Shown: piece after piece, positions 25,521-34,612 of the stretch
Position numbering within the stretch: the stretch's first letter is position 1
Layout: each line of letters starts with the position of its first letter
Assembly (NCBI GenBank): GCA_000403215.2
Contig: KE159562.1
Span: forward strand, 328,463 to 392,462
DNA: 64,000 bases
Origin: Lachnospiraceae bacterium A4
GTDB taxonomy: Bacteria > Bacillota > Clostridia > Lachnospirales > Lachnospiraceae
Reading direction: 5' to 3'
Notes under the pieces: generated by a model
What the model saw: only the letters and a program-made list of their open reading frames with translations
Database searches by the model: none
What the model was told of the DNA's origin: nothing
Position numbers and translations under genes: made by a program

Positions 25521-26648
25521 GTAATATTATAAACGGCATAGCCAAAGATTTAAAATCTATCCCTGAAAAACTCAAGGCAAAGACCGGAAATATTGACAAA
25601 AAGAAACTTGTCCTGATGAACCTGCCATATGTGCTTGCAGGATATTTCTGTGACAAGGTGGCGTGTCTGTGGAGGGTATCGCCGGGACGGGACGCTTCCG
25701 CAAAGATGATGGAAGTCATGGCAGGGCTGGAAGGTTTATTTTCCAATCCCCTGCCGAGTTTCTATCCAAGAGATCTGCTAATCGGGGTGTGCTGCGGCAT
25801 CGCTTTAAGGCTTGCGGTGTATTTCAAATCCAAGAATGCCAAGAAGTTCCGGAAGGGTGTAGAGTACGGTTCCGCAAGGTGGGGCAATGAAAAAGACATA
25901 GAGCCTTACATGGATTCCGTATTTGAGAACAATATCCTGCTGACGCAGACGGAGAGGCTGATGATGTCGGGCAGACCAAGAGAGCCGAAGTATGCAAGGA
26001 ATAAAAATATCCTTGTCATCGGCGGTTCCGGTTCCGGCAAGACGAGGTTTTTCGTAAAACCGAGTGCGCCCGTAAGGGCGGCATAAATCCTACCTTGAGC
26101 AAGTAGTAGGTAAAAGTATCATGTGGCATATGCCACAAACCTATCATTCCCCGTCTAACCCCAAAAGGGAAACCGGAGGGCAACCATAGCATGACGGAGG
26201 ACACGGGGCGCTGAAACCTCAGAGGCGTCAGCGTGACGGAATGAAAATCCATGTATGAGGGTGGAAGCTAAACTGCTTGAATGACAGCCTGAAATCGGGA
26301 AAAAGACGTACTCCTGGCGTAGAGAGGTTGTACTCGCCAGTGTTCCTGACATCCGCATTGTTTGGCTATGCGGATGCTGATACTCGGAACAGGTTCAGCC
26401 ACGGGAGAGTGGAAAAAGGCGAACGTCACACACTTACCGAAAACATGGAACGCTCATTTATGCCGTACTAAACGGGGATTGCCTAAAGTGGAATGCCATA
26501 AGGCTATGAAAACGCTGAAATGCGGGATTCTGAATATCCACCACGGCAACAGAGTTCCCATAGTAGTCCGGGGACGGGAAAGCCGTCTACATGGCGAAGG
26601 GGAACAGTGAATCAATTTCAAAACAGAAAGGATGGTGTGCGAGACACT

Positions 26649-28466
26649 ATGAGAAATCCGATTCATGTCTTGAAAAGCCTTGAAGAAAAGGCAAGTGTAA
26701 GAAACTACAAATATGAAAGGTTGTACCGTAACCTGTACAATCCAGAATTCTATCTCCTTGCCTATGCAAACATTGCAAAATCGCAGGGGAGCATGACGCA
26801 GGGGGTAGACGGGCAGACACTGGATAATATGAGCCTGCCCAGAATCAACCGGATAATCGAATCAATACGAAACAGGACATACCAGCCAAAGCCTGCAAAA
26901 AGAAAATATATCCCTAAGAAAAACGGGAAAATGCGTCCGCTTGGAATCACTTCTACGGATGACAAGCTGGTGCAGGAAGTGGTGAGGATGATTCTTGAAG
27001 CAATCTATGAGCCGACATTCAGCGACTATTCGCATGGTTTCAGATCAAAACGGAGCTGTCATACGGCGCTTTTGCAGGTGAAAAGAATGTTCACCGGGGT
27101 CACATGGGTTGTGGAAGGTGACATCCATGCGTGCTTTGACAATTTTGACCACCATGTATTAGTGGAACTATTGCGGAAAAGGATAGCGGACGAGGCGTTC
27201 ATCAGCCTTATCTGGAAATTCCTGAAAGCCGGGTATATGGAACAGTGGGAATACAACTGTACCTACTCCGGCGTGCCGCAGGGCAGCGGCATCAGTCCAA
27301 TCTGCGCCAATATTTACCTTAGCGAACTGGATGGATTTATGCAGGAATACAAAGAAAAGTATGACTGTGAGCCGGAACGCAGAAAGACAACGAAGGAATA
27401 CGAACGTGCGTCCAGAAGGTATAGAAAGGCACGGAAAGCATTGGCAGACGCTGAAAAGTCAACTCCTGAATTGATAAGGGAATTTAAAGATTCCAGAATG
27501 GAGAAGATGAACCAGCATTATTACAATCCGTTTGAGGAAGGGTACAAGAAAATCCAGTACAACCGTTACGCTGATGATTTTGTAATCGGTGTGATTGGTT
27601 CAAAAAGGGATGCAGAGAAAATCAAAGAGGATGTGAGAATCTTCCTGAAAGAGAGACTGCACCTTGAAATGTCCGAAGAAAAGACGGAAATCACCCATGC
27701 CAGCAAGCCGGTGGGGTACTTGGGATATGACTTCAAAGTGATGCGCTCTAAAAGCATGAAGCGGTGTAAAAACGGCGATATGAAACGGGTGTGGAATGGA
27801 AAAGTATTCCTGTATGTGCCAAAAGAAAAATGGGTTAAAAAGGCTATGGAGCGTGGGGCGATACAAGTCAAACGCAACAAAGGCACAGGCAAAGAAACGT
27901 GGAGACCGATGCCGAGGAAAGACTTGATGAACCGGAAAGATGCTGATATTGTGTCAACATTCAATTCGGAAATCCGAGGGTTATATAATTTCTACCGCAT
28001 TGCGGAAAATGTCGGCGTACTGCACAAGTATTACTATATGGTGCGTTACAGTATGCTGAAAACCCTAGCAGGAAAACACAGGACAAAAGTCAGTGCCATT
28101 AAAAAGCGTTTCATGGTAGACAAAGTGCTAAGAATCCCCTATGACACAACAAAAGGGAGGAAATACTGTGAGTTTTACCATGATGGATTTAAGAAGCACA
28201 GCGACGGCTATGACAATGTGTCGGATGTTATGCCGAACTATAAGAAATACGACAGCAGGCATACGATAATCAACCGAATCAAAGCCGGAAAATGCGAAAT
28301 ATGTGGGGAGCAGGCAGAGTATTTATGTATGCACCATGTAAGGACGCTGAAATCGCTGAAGGGCAGGGATATATTTGAAAAGAAAATGTTGGAGATGCGG
28401 AGAAAATCTCTTGCACTCTGCCCTGACTGCTTTGAACTCTTACACGAAGCCAGAGAATCAAGGTGA
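26649..28466 (+). CDS. ltrA: Group II intron reverse transcriptase/maturase with HNH endonuclease domain
   Basis: 605 aa. The RT domain has GVDGQTLDNMSLPRI, GFRSKRSCHTALLQVKRMF, GVPQGSGISP and the catalytic YADD in NRYADDFVIG. A maturase/thumb region follows. The C-terminal HNH motif is CEICGEQ, CMHH and ALCPDCFELLHE. It splices and mobilises the intron. ATG 26649 is the first start that matches the family N-terminus (NPIHVLKSLEEKA); the frame is open further left but that is intron RNA. All key residues seem intact, so the intron may still be mobile. Confidence 0.94.
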   Translation: MRNPIHVLKSLEEKASVRNYKYERLYRNLYNPEFYLLAYANIAKSQGSMTQGVDGQTLDNMSLPRINRIIESIRNRTYQPKPAKRKYIPKKNGKMRPLGITSTDDKLVQEVVRMILEAIYEPTFSDYSHGFRSKRSCHTALLQVKRMFTGVTWVVEGDIHACFDNFDHHVLVELLRKRIADEAFISLIWKFLKAGYMEQWEYNCTYSGVPQGSGISPICANIYLSELDGFMQEYKEKYDCEPERRKTTKEYERASRRYRKARKALADAEKSTPELIREFKDSRMEKMNQHYYNPFEEGYKKIQYNRYADDFVIGVIGSKRDAEKIKEDVRIFLKERLHLEMSEEKTEITHASKPVGYLGYDFKVMRSKSMKRCKNGDMKRVWNGKVFLYVPKEKWVKKAMERGAIQVKRNKGTGKETWRPMPRKDLMNRKDADIVSTFNSEIRGLYNFYRIAENVGVLHKYYYMVRYSMLKTLAGKHRTKVSAIKKRFMVDKVLRIPYDTTKGRKYCEFYHDGFKKHSDGYDNVSDVMPNYKKYDSRHTIINRIKAGKCEICGEQAEYLCMHHVRTLKSLKGRDIFEKKMLEMRRKSLALCPDCFELLHEARESR

Positions 28467-28474
28467 TTCATGGA

Positions 28475-28508
28475 AAGCCGGATACGCTGAGAGGTGTACG
28501 TCCGGTTT
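28475..28508 (+). ncRNA. Group II intron domain V (catalytic hairpin)
   Basis: AGCCGGA and TCCGGTTT arms with an internal bulge and tetraloop-like GAGA, in the expected place shortly before the intron 3' end. Part of the ribozyme core. Confidence 0.8.
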
Positions 28509-28672
28509 GGGAGGCGGCTCCCTGAAACCTGCTGGTGAAAGTCAGTAAGGCGCAGGGTGCCTACCTCATACCTGATGCAGATGCACTCATCATATGTTGT
28601 CACCGATCCGAAAGGATAACTACAATAAGGGTTGAGAGAAGTGGACATTCTCAAAAAAGGAGGTTACACACC

Positions 28673-30712
28673 ATGAAGAAACAGACAGAGAAAGACAAGC
28701 TCACAGCCCTTTACGAAAGATTATCCCATGACGACGAGCGAGCCGGGGAAAGCGTATCTATCGAGAATCAAAAGCGAATATTAGAGGACTACGCAAGGAA
28801 AAACGGGTTTACCAATATCCGGCATTTTACAGATGACGGAATCCGGGGAACTACATTCAAACGTCCGGGGCTGGACGCAATGTTAGAGGAAATCCGGGCG
28901 GGGAACGTGGCGACTGTTATCATCAAAGACCAGAGCCGAATCGGGCGTGACGTGGTTGAAGTGGGGCTTTTGAAGCGCACCTTTGACGAGTACCATGTGC
29001 GCTTTATCGCCGCCAATGACAACCTTGACACCGCCAACGGCTTTGATATTATGTCGATTTTCCGTGACGTGATAAACGAGTGGTACGTTGCCGACACCAG
29101 CCGGAAAATCAAGACCGTTTTCAAGTCCAGAATGGAAAAGGGCTTGCGCTGTTCCGGGAGCGTCTGCTACGGCTACCGCGCTTCCAAAGAGGAAAAAGGC
29201 GAGTGGGTGGTTGACGAGGAAGCCGCCGCCGTTGTGCGCCGTATCTTCCAGAGCGTCCTTGCCGGGGAAACCATAGCCAGCATAGCAAAGGAACTCCGCG
29301 CCGAGAAAATCCCTATCCCGTCCGAGCATTGGAAGCGGACAGGCGAGCCAGTCCGGGCGGCGAAATACGCTGACCCCTACGCATGGTCAGCTACCACTAT
29401 CGGCTACATACTGAAACGCCCGGAATACATAGGGCGCAAGGTGTTAGGGAAAACCGTATGCGAGAATTACAAGACCAAAAGCACCCGAAAGACCGCGCCG
29501 GAGGAACAGCACGTTTTTGAGGGCGCAATCCCCGCCATTGTGGACGAGGAAACGTGGCAGACTGTACAGAAGATACGGGAAACCGTGCGCCGCGCCCCGA
29601 AACGGCAGAACGCCCCTAACCGCTTGACCGGGCTTCTCTACTGCGCCGACTGCGGCTCAAAGTTGACACACCGCTACAACCTTGTGCAAGGGAAATGGAT
29701 AGAGGACGCTTTTGTCTGCTCCGGCTACCGCCAGCTTACCCATGACTGCACCATGCACTATATCCCCACAGCGAAGATTGAAGCCGCCATTCTTGCCGTT
29801 ATCCAGCGCGTGAGCTGGTATGTGCGGCACAACGAAAAGGAGTTTACAGAGCGCGTCCGGGAAGCGTCCGACCAGAACCAAGAAAAGACAGTCAAGGAGT
29901 GTAAGCAGAAAATCAGCAAGGCACAGAAGCGGTACAAAGAGCTGGACGGGCTTGTGAAAAAGCTGTATGAGGGCAACGCCACAGGCAAGATACCCGACAA
30001 GCACTTTACCCGGCTTCTTGCCGAGTATGACGAGGAACAGACTGGGCTGGAAACGTCCATAGCCGAATGGCAAAGGCAGATTGAGAGCTGGAACGCCGAC
30101 AGGCTGAAAACAGACCAGTTTATCCAGCTTGTGAAACGCTATACCGACTTCTCCGAACTTACAACGCCCATGCTCAACGAGTTTATCGAGAAAGTGGTTG
30201 TGCATGAGGGCGAGGGGCGGGGGAATGACCGCCGCCAGCGGATAGACATTTATCTGAACTTTATCGGGGATTTTGAAGTGCCGGAATATATCGTCACCCC
30301 GGCAGAAGTGGAGGAACAACGCCGCCAGCGTGAGGAACAGGCGGCAAAGGAAGCCCGGTCAAAGGAGCTTGCAAAGGCGCGGTATGAGAAGCGCAAGGCA
30401 GAGAAACGGGAATTTACCGCAAGGAAGAAAGCGGGGCTTCTCACCCCGGAGGAACAGGAAGCGGAGGAAAAGCGGCTTGCACACAACCGGGAGTGGCAAA
30501 AGGAATGGCGGGAGAAACGAAAAGCCAGCGAGCCGGAGAAGCCGCCCAAGCAGAAATCCATAAAGGAGCTTATGGAGATTGAAAAGACCGGGGCAGACCT
30601 CACGCCGGAGGAAACAGAACGGCTTGCGGCATACCGCCGGAAGAAAGCCGACCAGCAGAGGGCAAGGCGGGAGGGAAAGAAAAGCGACCAGCCGAAAAGA
30701 AAAGTCAGTTAG
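28673..30712 (+). CDS. Large serine recombinase (TndX/TnpX type), copy 1
   Basis: 679 aa. N-terminal resolvase domain with catalytic Ser18 in ALYERLS, GIRGTTFKRPGLDAM and IGRDVVEVG. A recombinase domain (about 160-270) precedes a zinc ribbon (CADCG, then CSGYRQLTHDC), coiled coils and a long basic tail. AAGGAGG lies 8 bases upstream. It excises and integrates a mobile element without needing homology. Base composition is clearly GC-richer than neighbours, marking recent arrival. It begins about 55 bases after the virD4 frame breaks, so it likely belongs to the element that landed there. Confidence 0.92.
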   Translation: MKKQTEKDKLTALYERLSHDDERAGESVSIENQKRILEDYARKNGFTNIRHFTDDGIRGTTFKRPGLDAMLEEIRAGNVATVIIKDQSRIGRDVVEVGLLKRTFDEYHVRFIAANDNLDTANGFDIMSIFRDVINEWYVADTSRKIKTVFKSRMEKGLRCSGSVCYGYRASKEEKGEWVVDEEAAAVVRRIFQSVLAGETIASIAKELRAEKIPIPSEHWKRTGEPVRAAKYADPYAWSATTIGYILKRPEYIGRKVLGKTVCENYKTKSTRKTAPEEQHVFEGAIPAIVDEETWQTVQKIRETVRRAPKRQNAPNRLTGLLYCADCGSKLTHRYNLVQGKWIEDAFVCSGYRQLTHDCTMHYIPTAKIEAAILAVIQRVSWYVRHNEKEFTERVREASDQNQEKTVKECKQKISKAQKRYKELDGLVKKLYEGNATGKIPDKHFTRLLAEYDEEQTGLETSIAEWQRQIESWNADRLKTDQFIQLVKRYTDFSELTTPMLNEFIEKVVVHEGEGRGNDRRQRIDIYLNFIGDFEVPEYIVTPAEVEEQRRQREEQAAKEARSKELAKARYEKRKAEKREFTARKKAGLLTPEEQEAEEKRLAHNREWQKEWREKRKASEPEKPPKQKSIKELMEIEKTGADLTPEETERLAAYRRKKADQQRARREGKKSDQPKRKVS

Positions 30713-30756
30713 TGGGGGAAGCCCCGCGCCGGGAGGAACAAAAGAAGCATTGTGGA

Positions 30757-30886
30757 AATGTGCATAACTGGCTATGGAATCATGGATAACTCTATTCACA
30801 GCACATGGAAAAGCTAAAGTGCAGCTTTCCCACGTCCTGCAAACAGAGTTACCCACAATTCCATAAGACAGCCAGTTATACACATT
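30757..30886. repeat. Long imperfect inverted repeat with DnaA-box-like ends
   Basis: Outer arms 30757-30793 and 30845-30886 pair imperfectly over about 40 bases. An inner hairpin (GGAAAAGCT near 30807 with AGCTTTCC at 30823-30830) fills the middle. The outer arms carry TGTGCATAA (30759-30767) and TTATACACA (30876-30884), exact matches to the DnaA-box consensus TTATNCACA in opposite orientation. Confidence 0.65.
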
Positions 30887-30944
30887 ACCAGCAATGCCGA
30901 CTACTACGGAATCCCCCTCATTCCTACCTAGAAGATATTAAAAC

Positions 30945-30975
30945 TTGATTTGAGATAAAAAAGATATGCTATAAT
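30945..30975 (+). promoter_or_regulatory. Probable promoter of the ECF-like sigma gene
   Basis: TG-extended, perfect TATAAT (30970-30975), with TTGATT (30945-30950) at a long 19-base spacing. The extended -10 may compensate. Confidence 0.5.
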
Positions 30976-31086
30976 TCTTCTGCAAAACAAAAAATTTTAT
31001 TTTTTTTACAACCAAAATGACAAAATCCGTACTTAGTATAGTGGAGGCTGTTTATCTACAAAATAACAAGGAGGTGAAAACATACT

Positions 31087-31644
31087 ATGGATGACGAGAC
31101 GATTGTAAGTCTTTACTGGGCAAGAGATGAAAGTGCGATTGCAGAAACATCTTCAAAATATGGCGGGCTTTGTAATCATATCGCAAATAACATTCTCTCA
31201 AACTACCAAGACAGGGAAGAATGTCTCAACGATACTTACCTTGCAGTCTGGAACGCAATCCCGGATAAGCACCCAAACAGATTTTCCGTATTTTTGAGCA
31301 GGATTGTCAGAAATCTGGCTTTGAAGAAATATGAATATATTTCTGCTGCTAAAAGAAATCCGGCTGTTGTTACCTCATTAGAGGAATTAGGTGACTGCGT
31401 ATCCGGGACAGACAGCATAGAGTCGGAAATCGAAAAAAAGCATATCGAAAGTACGATTGATAAGTTCCTCTGGCGGTTAGAGGAAGAAAAACGGACTGTA
31501 TTTATACGGCGGTACTGGTATTTTGATTCAATCGAAACGATCTGTAAATATACAGGCTTCAGCCAGAGCAAGGTAAAATCCATGCTTTACGAAATGCGCC
31601 GCAAGTTAAAAAAATATTTAGAAAGTGAGGGTATCAAAGTATGA
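31087..31644 (+). CDS. Sigma-70-family (ECF-like) RNA polymerase sigma factor
   Basis: 185 aa. Region 2 (about 20-80: HIANNILSNYQDREECLNDTYLAVWNAIP) and region 4 (about 125-180: FIRRYWYFDSIETICKYTGFSQSKVKSMLYEMRRKL) are present without regions 1 or 3, as in ECF factors. AGGAGGTG precedes ATG 31087. It overlaps the next gene by four bases (ATGA), the usual sigma/anti-sigma arrangement. It probably directs its own operon. Confidence 0.88.
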   Translation: MDDETIVSLYWARDESAIAETSSKYGGLCNHIANNILSNYQDREECLNDTYLAVWNAIPDKHPNRFSVFLSRIVRNLALKKYEYISAAKRNPAVVTSLEELGDCVSGTDSIESEIEKKHIESTIDKFLWRLEEEKRTVFIRRYWYFDSIETICKYTGFSQSKVKSMLYEMRRKLKKYLESEGIKV

Positions 31645-32252
31645 ACAAAAAACAGCTTTCCGAACATATTGGGAACATTGATGACCGGCTTGTTGAACAG
31701 GCAGAGAATATCCCAAATTACAGACAACTGCATCACCGTCAGACAATAAGACGCTTCCTTACTGCCGCCGCAGCTTTTGTGCTTATGGCTTGCAGCTTTA
31801 GTGCAGGCGCGTTTGCCTTTGCCCGTGAAACAGTGGTTGAAGTGCCAGTAGAACAGGAAATGATAAAGTTGGAAGAAATCAATCTTACACTGATCCTGCC
31901 CGATGATTGGAAAGGAAAATATTCTGTAGAAGCTAGTGGTCAGAATTATATTGTTTATCACACACAGGTCAGAGAAGATGTCAGTGCGGGGATAGACGCA
32001 TTTGACGGCGGTGTCCTGTTTTATATCGTCTGCTATGAGGAATCCATGACACCGGAACAATTCATAGAAAAGGGATATGATTTTGTCCAGTACCGTTATC
32101 TGTTTTCTACCAGCGATAAAACTTACATTCTCTGCTATCCAAGTGACGTACAGTGGAATCCCGAAAATTCAGAACAGGAAACGGAATATCTGGGAATGGA
32201 GGGAGAAATAAAAGATATTAAGTTTGTGGTTGACAATATCCTTGCGGACTGA
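31641..32252 (+). CDS. Probable membrane anti-sigma factor
   Basis: 203 aa. A short cytoplasmic N-terminus (about 1-38, NIDDRLVEQAENIPNY) is followed by one membrane segment (about 39-62) and a soluble outer domain of about 140 residues resembling DUF4367-type sensors. Coupling to the sigma gene by a 4-base overlap supports an anti-sigma role. The signal it senses is unknown. No zinc-binding HXXXCXXC motif is seen. Confidence 0.65.
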   Translation: MNKKQLSEHIGNIDDRLVEQAENIPNYRQLHHRQTIRRFLTAAAAFVLMACSFSAGAFAFARETVVEVPVEQEMIKLEEINLTLILPDDWKGKYSVEASGQNYIVYHTQVREDVSAGIDAFDGGVLFYIVCYEESMTPEQFIEKGYDFVQYRYLFSTSDKTYILCYPSDVQWNPENSEQETEYLGMEGEIKDIKFVVDNILAD

Positions 32253-32281
32253 AAATGTTTTGAATCTTGAAACAGGCATGG

Positions 32282-32309
32282 TGGGAATGCTGAACGTAAG
32301 GTATTTTTG
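32282..32309 (+). repeat. Left arm of an inverted repeat bracketing a lipoprotein gene
   Basis: TGGGAATGCTGAACGTAAGG and 8 more bases (32282-32309) match, 26 of 28, the reverse complement of 32911-32938. The pair encloses only the gene at 32374-32886. Confidence 0.7.
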
Positions 32310-32373
32310 TTCATAACCATATAGCTTTAACAGAAAAGTAAGTTTTAGTATCACAATTACATGGAGGTTAAAA

Positions 32374-32886
32374 ATGGGAAACACAAAACAGAAACTATGG
32401 AAAAATATTTTGGTAATTGGCATTTTATCCGCAATATTACTTTCCGGGTGCGGCAAAGAAAATGTGCCAAAGGAAGAACCACTTATGGGCAGCGGCAGTG
32501 AAAGTACAGTGGCAGAAAAAGACAGTGTGCCGGAAGAAAATAATGCAGAAGCCGAAAAGCCGACAGAAGATACTGCACCCAGTGAAAAGGTTATGGAGCA
32601 GGCTATAAGCGAATGGAAAGAAATGTACGCTTCGTTTTATGAGTATAAGGATTGCTCCGCAGTTCTTGTGGAACGTAAAGAAAATGACGGAACGGTGGAC
32701 GAGATATTCACACTGGATATTACATACTTGTCCGGGCAGCCGGAAAGCGATGAGCCGGAGCATTTCATTGCGGATATGAAAGCAAGCTATCCGGCGGATA
32801 ATCCAGAGGATATTACTTTATGGATGGATAACAGCGGCGGGGCAATGACTGATTTCACGCTGTTTAAAGAGTGTGGTCCCGGTTGA
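32374..32886 (+). CDS. Small lipoprotein of unknown function
   Basis: 170 aa. Signal peptide with lipobox LLSGC, Cys26 the predicted lipid site. A Glu/Pro-rich linker follows (about 30-72), then a globular domain of about 95 residues with VMEQAISEWKEMYASFYEYK. GGAGG lies before ATG 32374. It is probably the target of, or a partner to, the sigma/anti-sigma pair upstream, and it sits inside the 28-base inverted repeat. Confidence 0.7.
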   Translation: MGNTKQKLWKNILVIGILSAILLSGCGKENVPKEEPLMGSGSESTVAEKDSVPEENNAEAEKPTEDTAPSEKVMEQAISEWKEMYASFYEYKDCSAVLVERKENDGTVDEIFTLDITYLSGQPESDEPEHFIADMKASYPADNPEDITLWMDNSGGAMTDFTLFKECGPG

Positions 32887-32910
32887 CAGGTAATATCCCA
32901 CTGATATTTC

Positions 32911-32938
32911 CAAAGATACCTTATGTTCAGCATTCCCA
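32911..32938 (-). repeat. Right arm of the inverted repeat bracketing the lipoprotein gene
   Basis: Reverse complement of 32282-32309 with two differences. It lies 24 bases after the lipoprotein stop. No T-run, so not a terminator. Confidence 0.7.
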
Positions 32939-33063
32939 TCATATTTGAATGTTTAATCGGTATATATAAAAACTGCCAGTTGTGTCTGCTAAGGAAGCCG
33001 TAACATTGCTTTTGCATTGGCAAACTGGAAATATAATATTCAAAATTTGTAATGGGTAACATT

Positions 33064-34536
33064 ATGGAACATGATTTGCAGAAGAAACAGGAATTGGAAT
33101 TATGGAATATGGTTTCAAGCGGAAAACCAAGGCAGGGGGCAAAAACTCCGAGCAGAACACCGCAAAGAATGAAACAGGAAGTACCGAACCGAAATTACCA
33201 AACCATTTCCCGTTCAAAAAAAACAGCACAGGCAGTTAGACGAAAAAAAGCACGAAAGCGCCGGATACGCTTTTATAGGTTAATGGCAATCATAAGGATA
33301 ATATTATGCCTTATAGGAGCGCATACAGTAGCAGACACCATATACGGATGGGTGCATAAACCGCCGGAAAAGGAAGAAGCAGTTGTCCAAGTAGTGTCTC
33401 TCCCGGCGCAAAATGATGAAATAGCTTTTGAAGAACACGATATTACGCTCATGGCAGTCGGTGATAATTTATTACATATGGGGATTGTAAATGCCGGGAA
33501 GCAGTCTGACGGAAGCCGGAATTATGACTTTTTATTTGACGGAATAGGCGCATTTCTGGAAAAAGCAGATATAAAGATAATCAATCAAGAAACAATATTT
33601 GGAGGTAATGAGCTTGATTTTCATGGTTATCCCAAATTTAACTCCCCAACAGAAGCGGGGGATGCCATAGCCGGGGCAGGATTTAATGTTGTCCTTCAAG
33701 CCACAAACCATACGGCAGACCAAGGAATGAGCGGAATGGAAAACTGCATTGATTTTTGGAAAACACACCCTGAAGTGCTTGTTACGGGTATTCACGAGCC
33801 ATTGACAGAAGAAACATATAAAAACCGCATTCCATTATTAAAAGTTGGTGATGATACGTTTGCAATTCTAAATTATACATATGGGGCAAACGGAGAAAGC
33901 ATATCATCTTCCATAAAAGACAGAATGAATATGCTATGTGATGTAGATGAATCAAATGGCAGGATTGATTTTGAAACACTTAACAAGCATGTGCTGCTTG
34001 ATATTTCCGAAGCAAAAACACTGGCGGATATTGTTATTGTATGCCCGCATTGGGGAACAGAGTATTCAACAACCCCTTCAAGCACCCAAGAAAAGTTTGC
34101 AATGCAAATGACAGAAGCGGGAGCAGATATTATTATTGGCACACACCCCCATGTTGTGCAGCCTGTAAAGTGGATTGAAGCCACAAACGGAAATCGGGCA
34201 TTATGCTATTATTCGCTCGGAAACTATGTGTCAACACAGAAAAATGGACAGAGTATGCTTGAAGGAATGGCATGGATAACATTCCATGTAACAAAAGACG
34301 GTATATCTGTTTCGGAAGATCAGACAGGCATTATCCCTTTGGTATGTCATTACACAAGTAATCCTACACGCTTTAAACAGGTATATTTGCTTGAAAATTA
34401 TACAGAAGAACTTGCGTCCTCACATGGAATTATATCTTATGGCGGAATATCATTTCATTTGGACGACTGCTTAAAATGGAGTGACGAAATATTAGGCGAC
34501 TGGGTACTTTCTGCTGATGAAGTCCTTAGCCCATAG
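33064..34536 (+). CDS. CapA/PgsA-like metallophosphoesterase-fold membrane protein
   Basis: 490 aa. A basic cytoplasmic N-terminus (about 1-70) leads to one membrane anchor (about 72-95), then the CapA domain: ITLMAVGDNLLHMGIV, INQETIFGG, ATNHTADQG, VCPHWGTEYS and GTHPHVVQPVKW, with the metal-ligand-type Asp, Asn and His residues kept. The family includes poly-gamma-glutamate capsule proteins, but no pgs genes are near, so the substrate is open. The start is uncertain (33052 or 33064): neither has a good ribosome site. Confidence 0.8.
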   Translation: MEHDLQKKQELELWNMVSSGKPRQGAKTPSRTPQRMKQEVPNRNYQTISRSKKTAQAVRRKKARKRRIRFYRLMAIIRIILCLIGAHTVADTIYGWVHKPPEKEEAVVQVVSLPAQNDEIAFEEHDITLMAVGDNLLHMGIVNAGKQSDGSRNYDFLFDGIGAFLEKADIKIINQETIFGGNELDFHGYPKFNSPTEAGDAIAGAGFNVVLQATNHTADQGMSGMENCIDFWKTHPEVLVTGIHEPLTEETYKNRIPLLKVGDDTFAILNYTYGANGESISSSIKDRMNMLCDVDESNGRIDFETLNKHVLLDISEAKTLADIVIVCPHWGTEYSTTPSSTQEKFAMQMTEAGADIIIGTHPHVVQPVKWIEATNGNRALCYYSLGNYVSTQKNGQSMLEGMAWITFHVTKDGISVSEDQTGIIPLVCHYTSNPTRFKQVYLLENYTEELASSHGIISYGGISFHLDDCLKWSDEILGDWVLSADEVLSP

Positions 34537-34612
34537 TCTATGATAATGAGCAGTATAAAATTGCAACTATAAACCAAGCACCGCCCCATGTGGGAGAAAG
34601 GGGGAAATTTCT

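Larger units (their letters stand above)
26064..28569 (+). mobile_element. Group II intron inserted in virD4
   Basis: The 5' end GTGCG (26064-26068) is the standard group II start, and the 3' end is TACCTCAT before the resumed exon at 28570. Removing 26064-28569 restores the virD4 reading frame, which fixes both boundaries. Domain V lies at about 28475-28508 (AGCCGGA paired with TCCGGTTT), followed by domain VI. The 5' 585 bases are structured RNA, so small frames there are not genes. It carries its own reverse transcriptase. Confidence 0.93.
25517..28617 (+). pseudogene. virD4: VirD4/TraG coupling protein, split by a group II intron and truncated
   Basis: Exon 1 (25517-26063) encodes about 182 residues with membrane segments and the Walker A GGSGSGKTR followed by FFVKP. 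The group II intron then intervenes. Exon 2 (28570-28617) restores the frame exactly: the joined codon gives Asn, followed by LMQMHSSYVVTDPKG, the normal continuation after Walker A. A TAA then stops the frame at 28615-28617, where foreign DNA with a serine recombinase starts. Intact coupling proteins run about 600 residues, so even after splicing this gene would be non-functional. Conjugation by this element is therefore disabled unless supplied in trans. Confidence 0.9.
30713..31086. other. Intergenic region with a long inverted repeat and a promoter
   Basis: No gene seen in 374 bases. It contains the 130-base inverted-repeat structure (30757-30886) and a probable promoter (30945-30975) for the sigma factor gene. 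Confidence 0.6.

Noticed and set aside
26064-26648. Several short frames in the first 585 bases of the intron
   Set aside because: This is the folded ribozyme part of the group II intron; the frames lack ribosome sites.
33052-34536. Poly-gamma-glutamate capsule locus
   Set aside because: Only a CapA-like protein is present, with no pgsB, pgsC or pgsE-type genes beside it.
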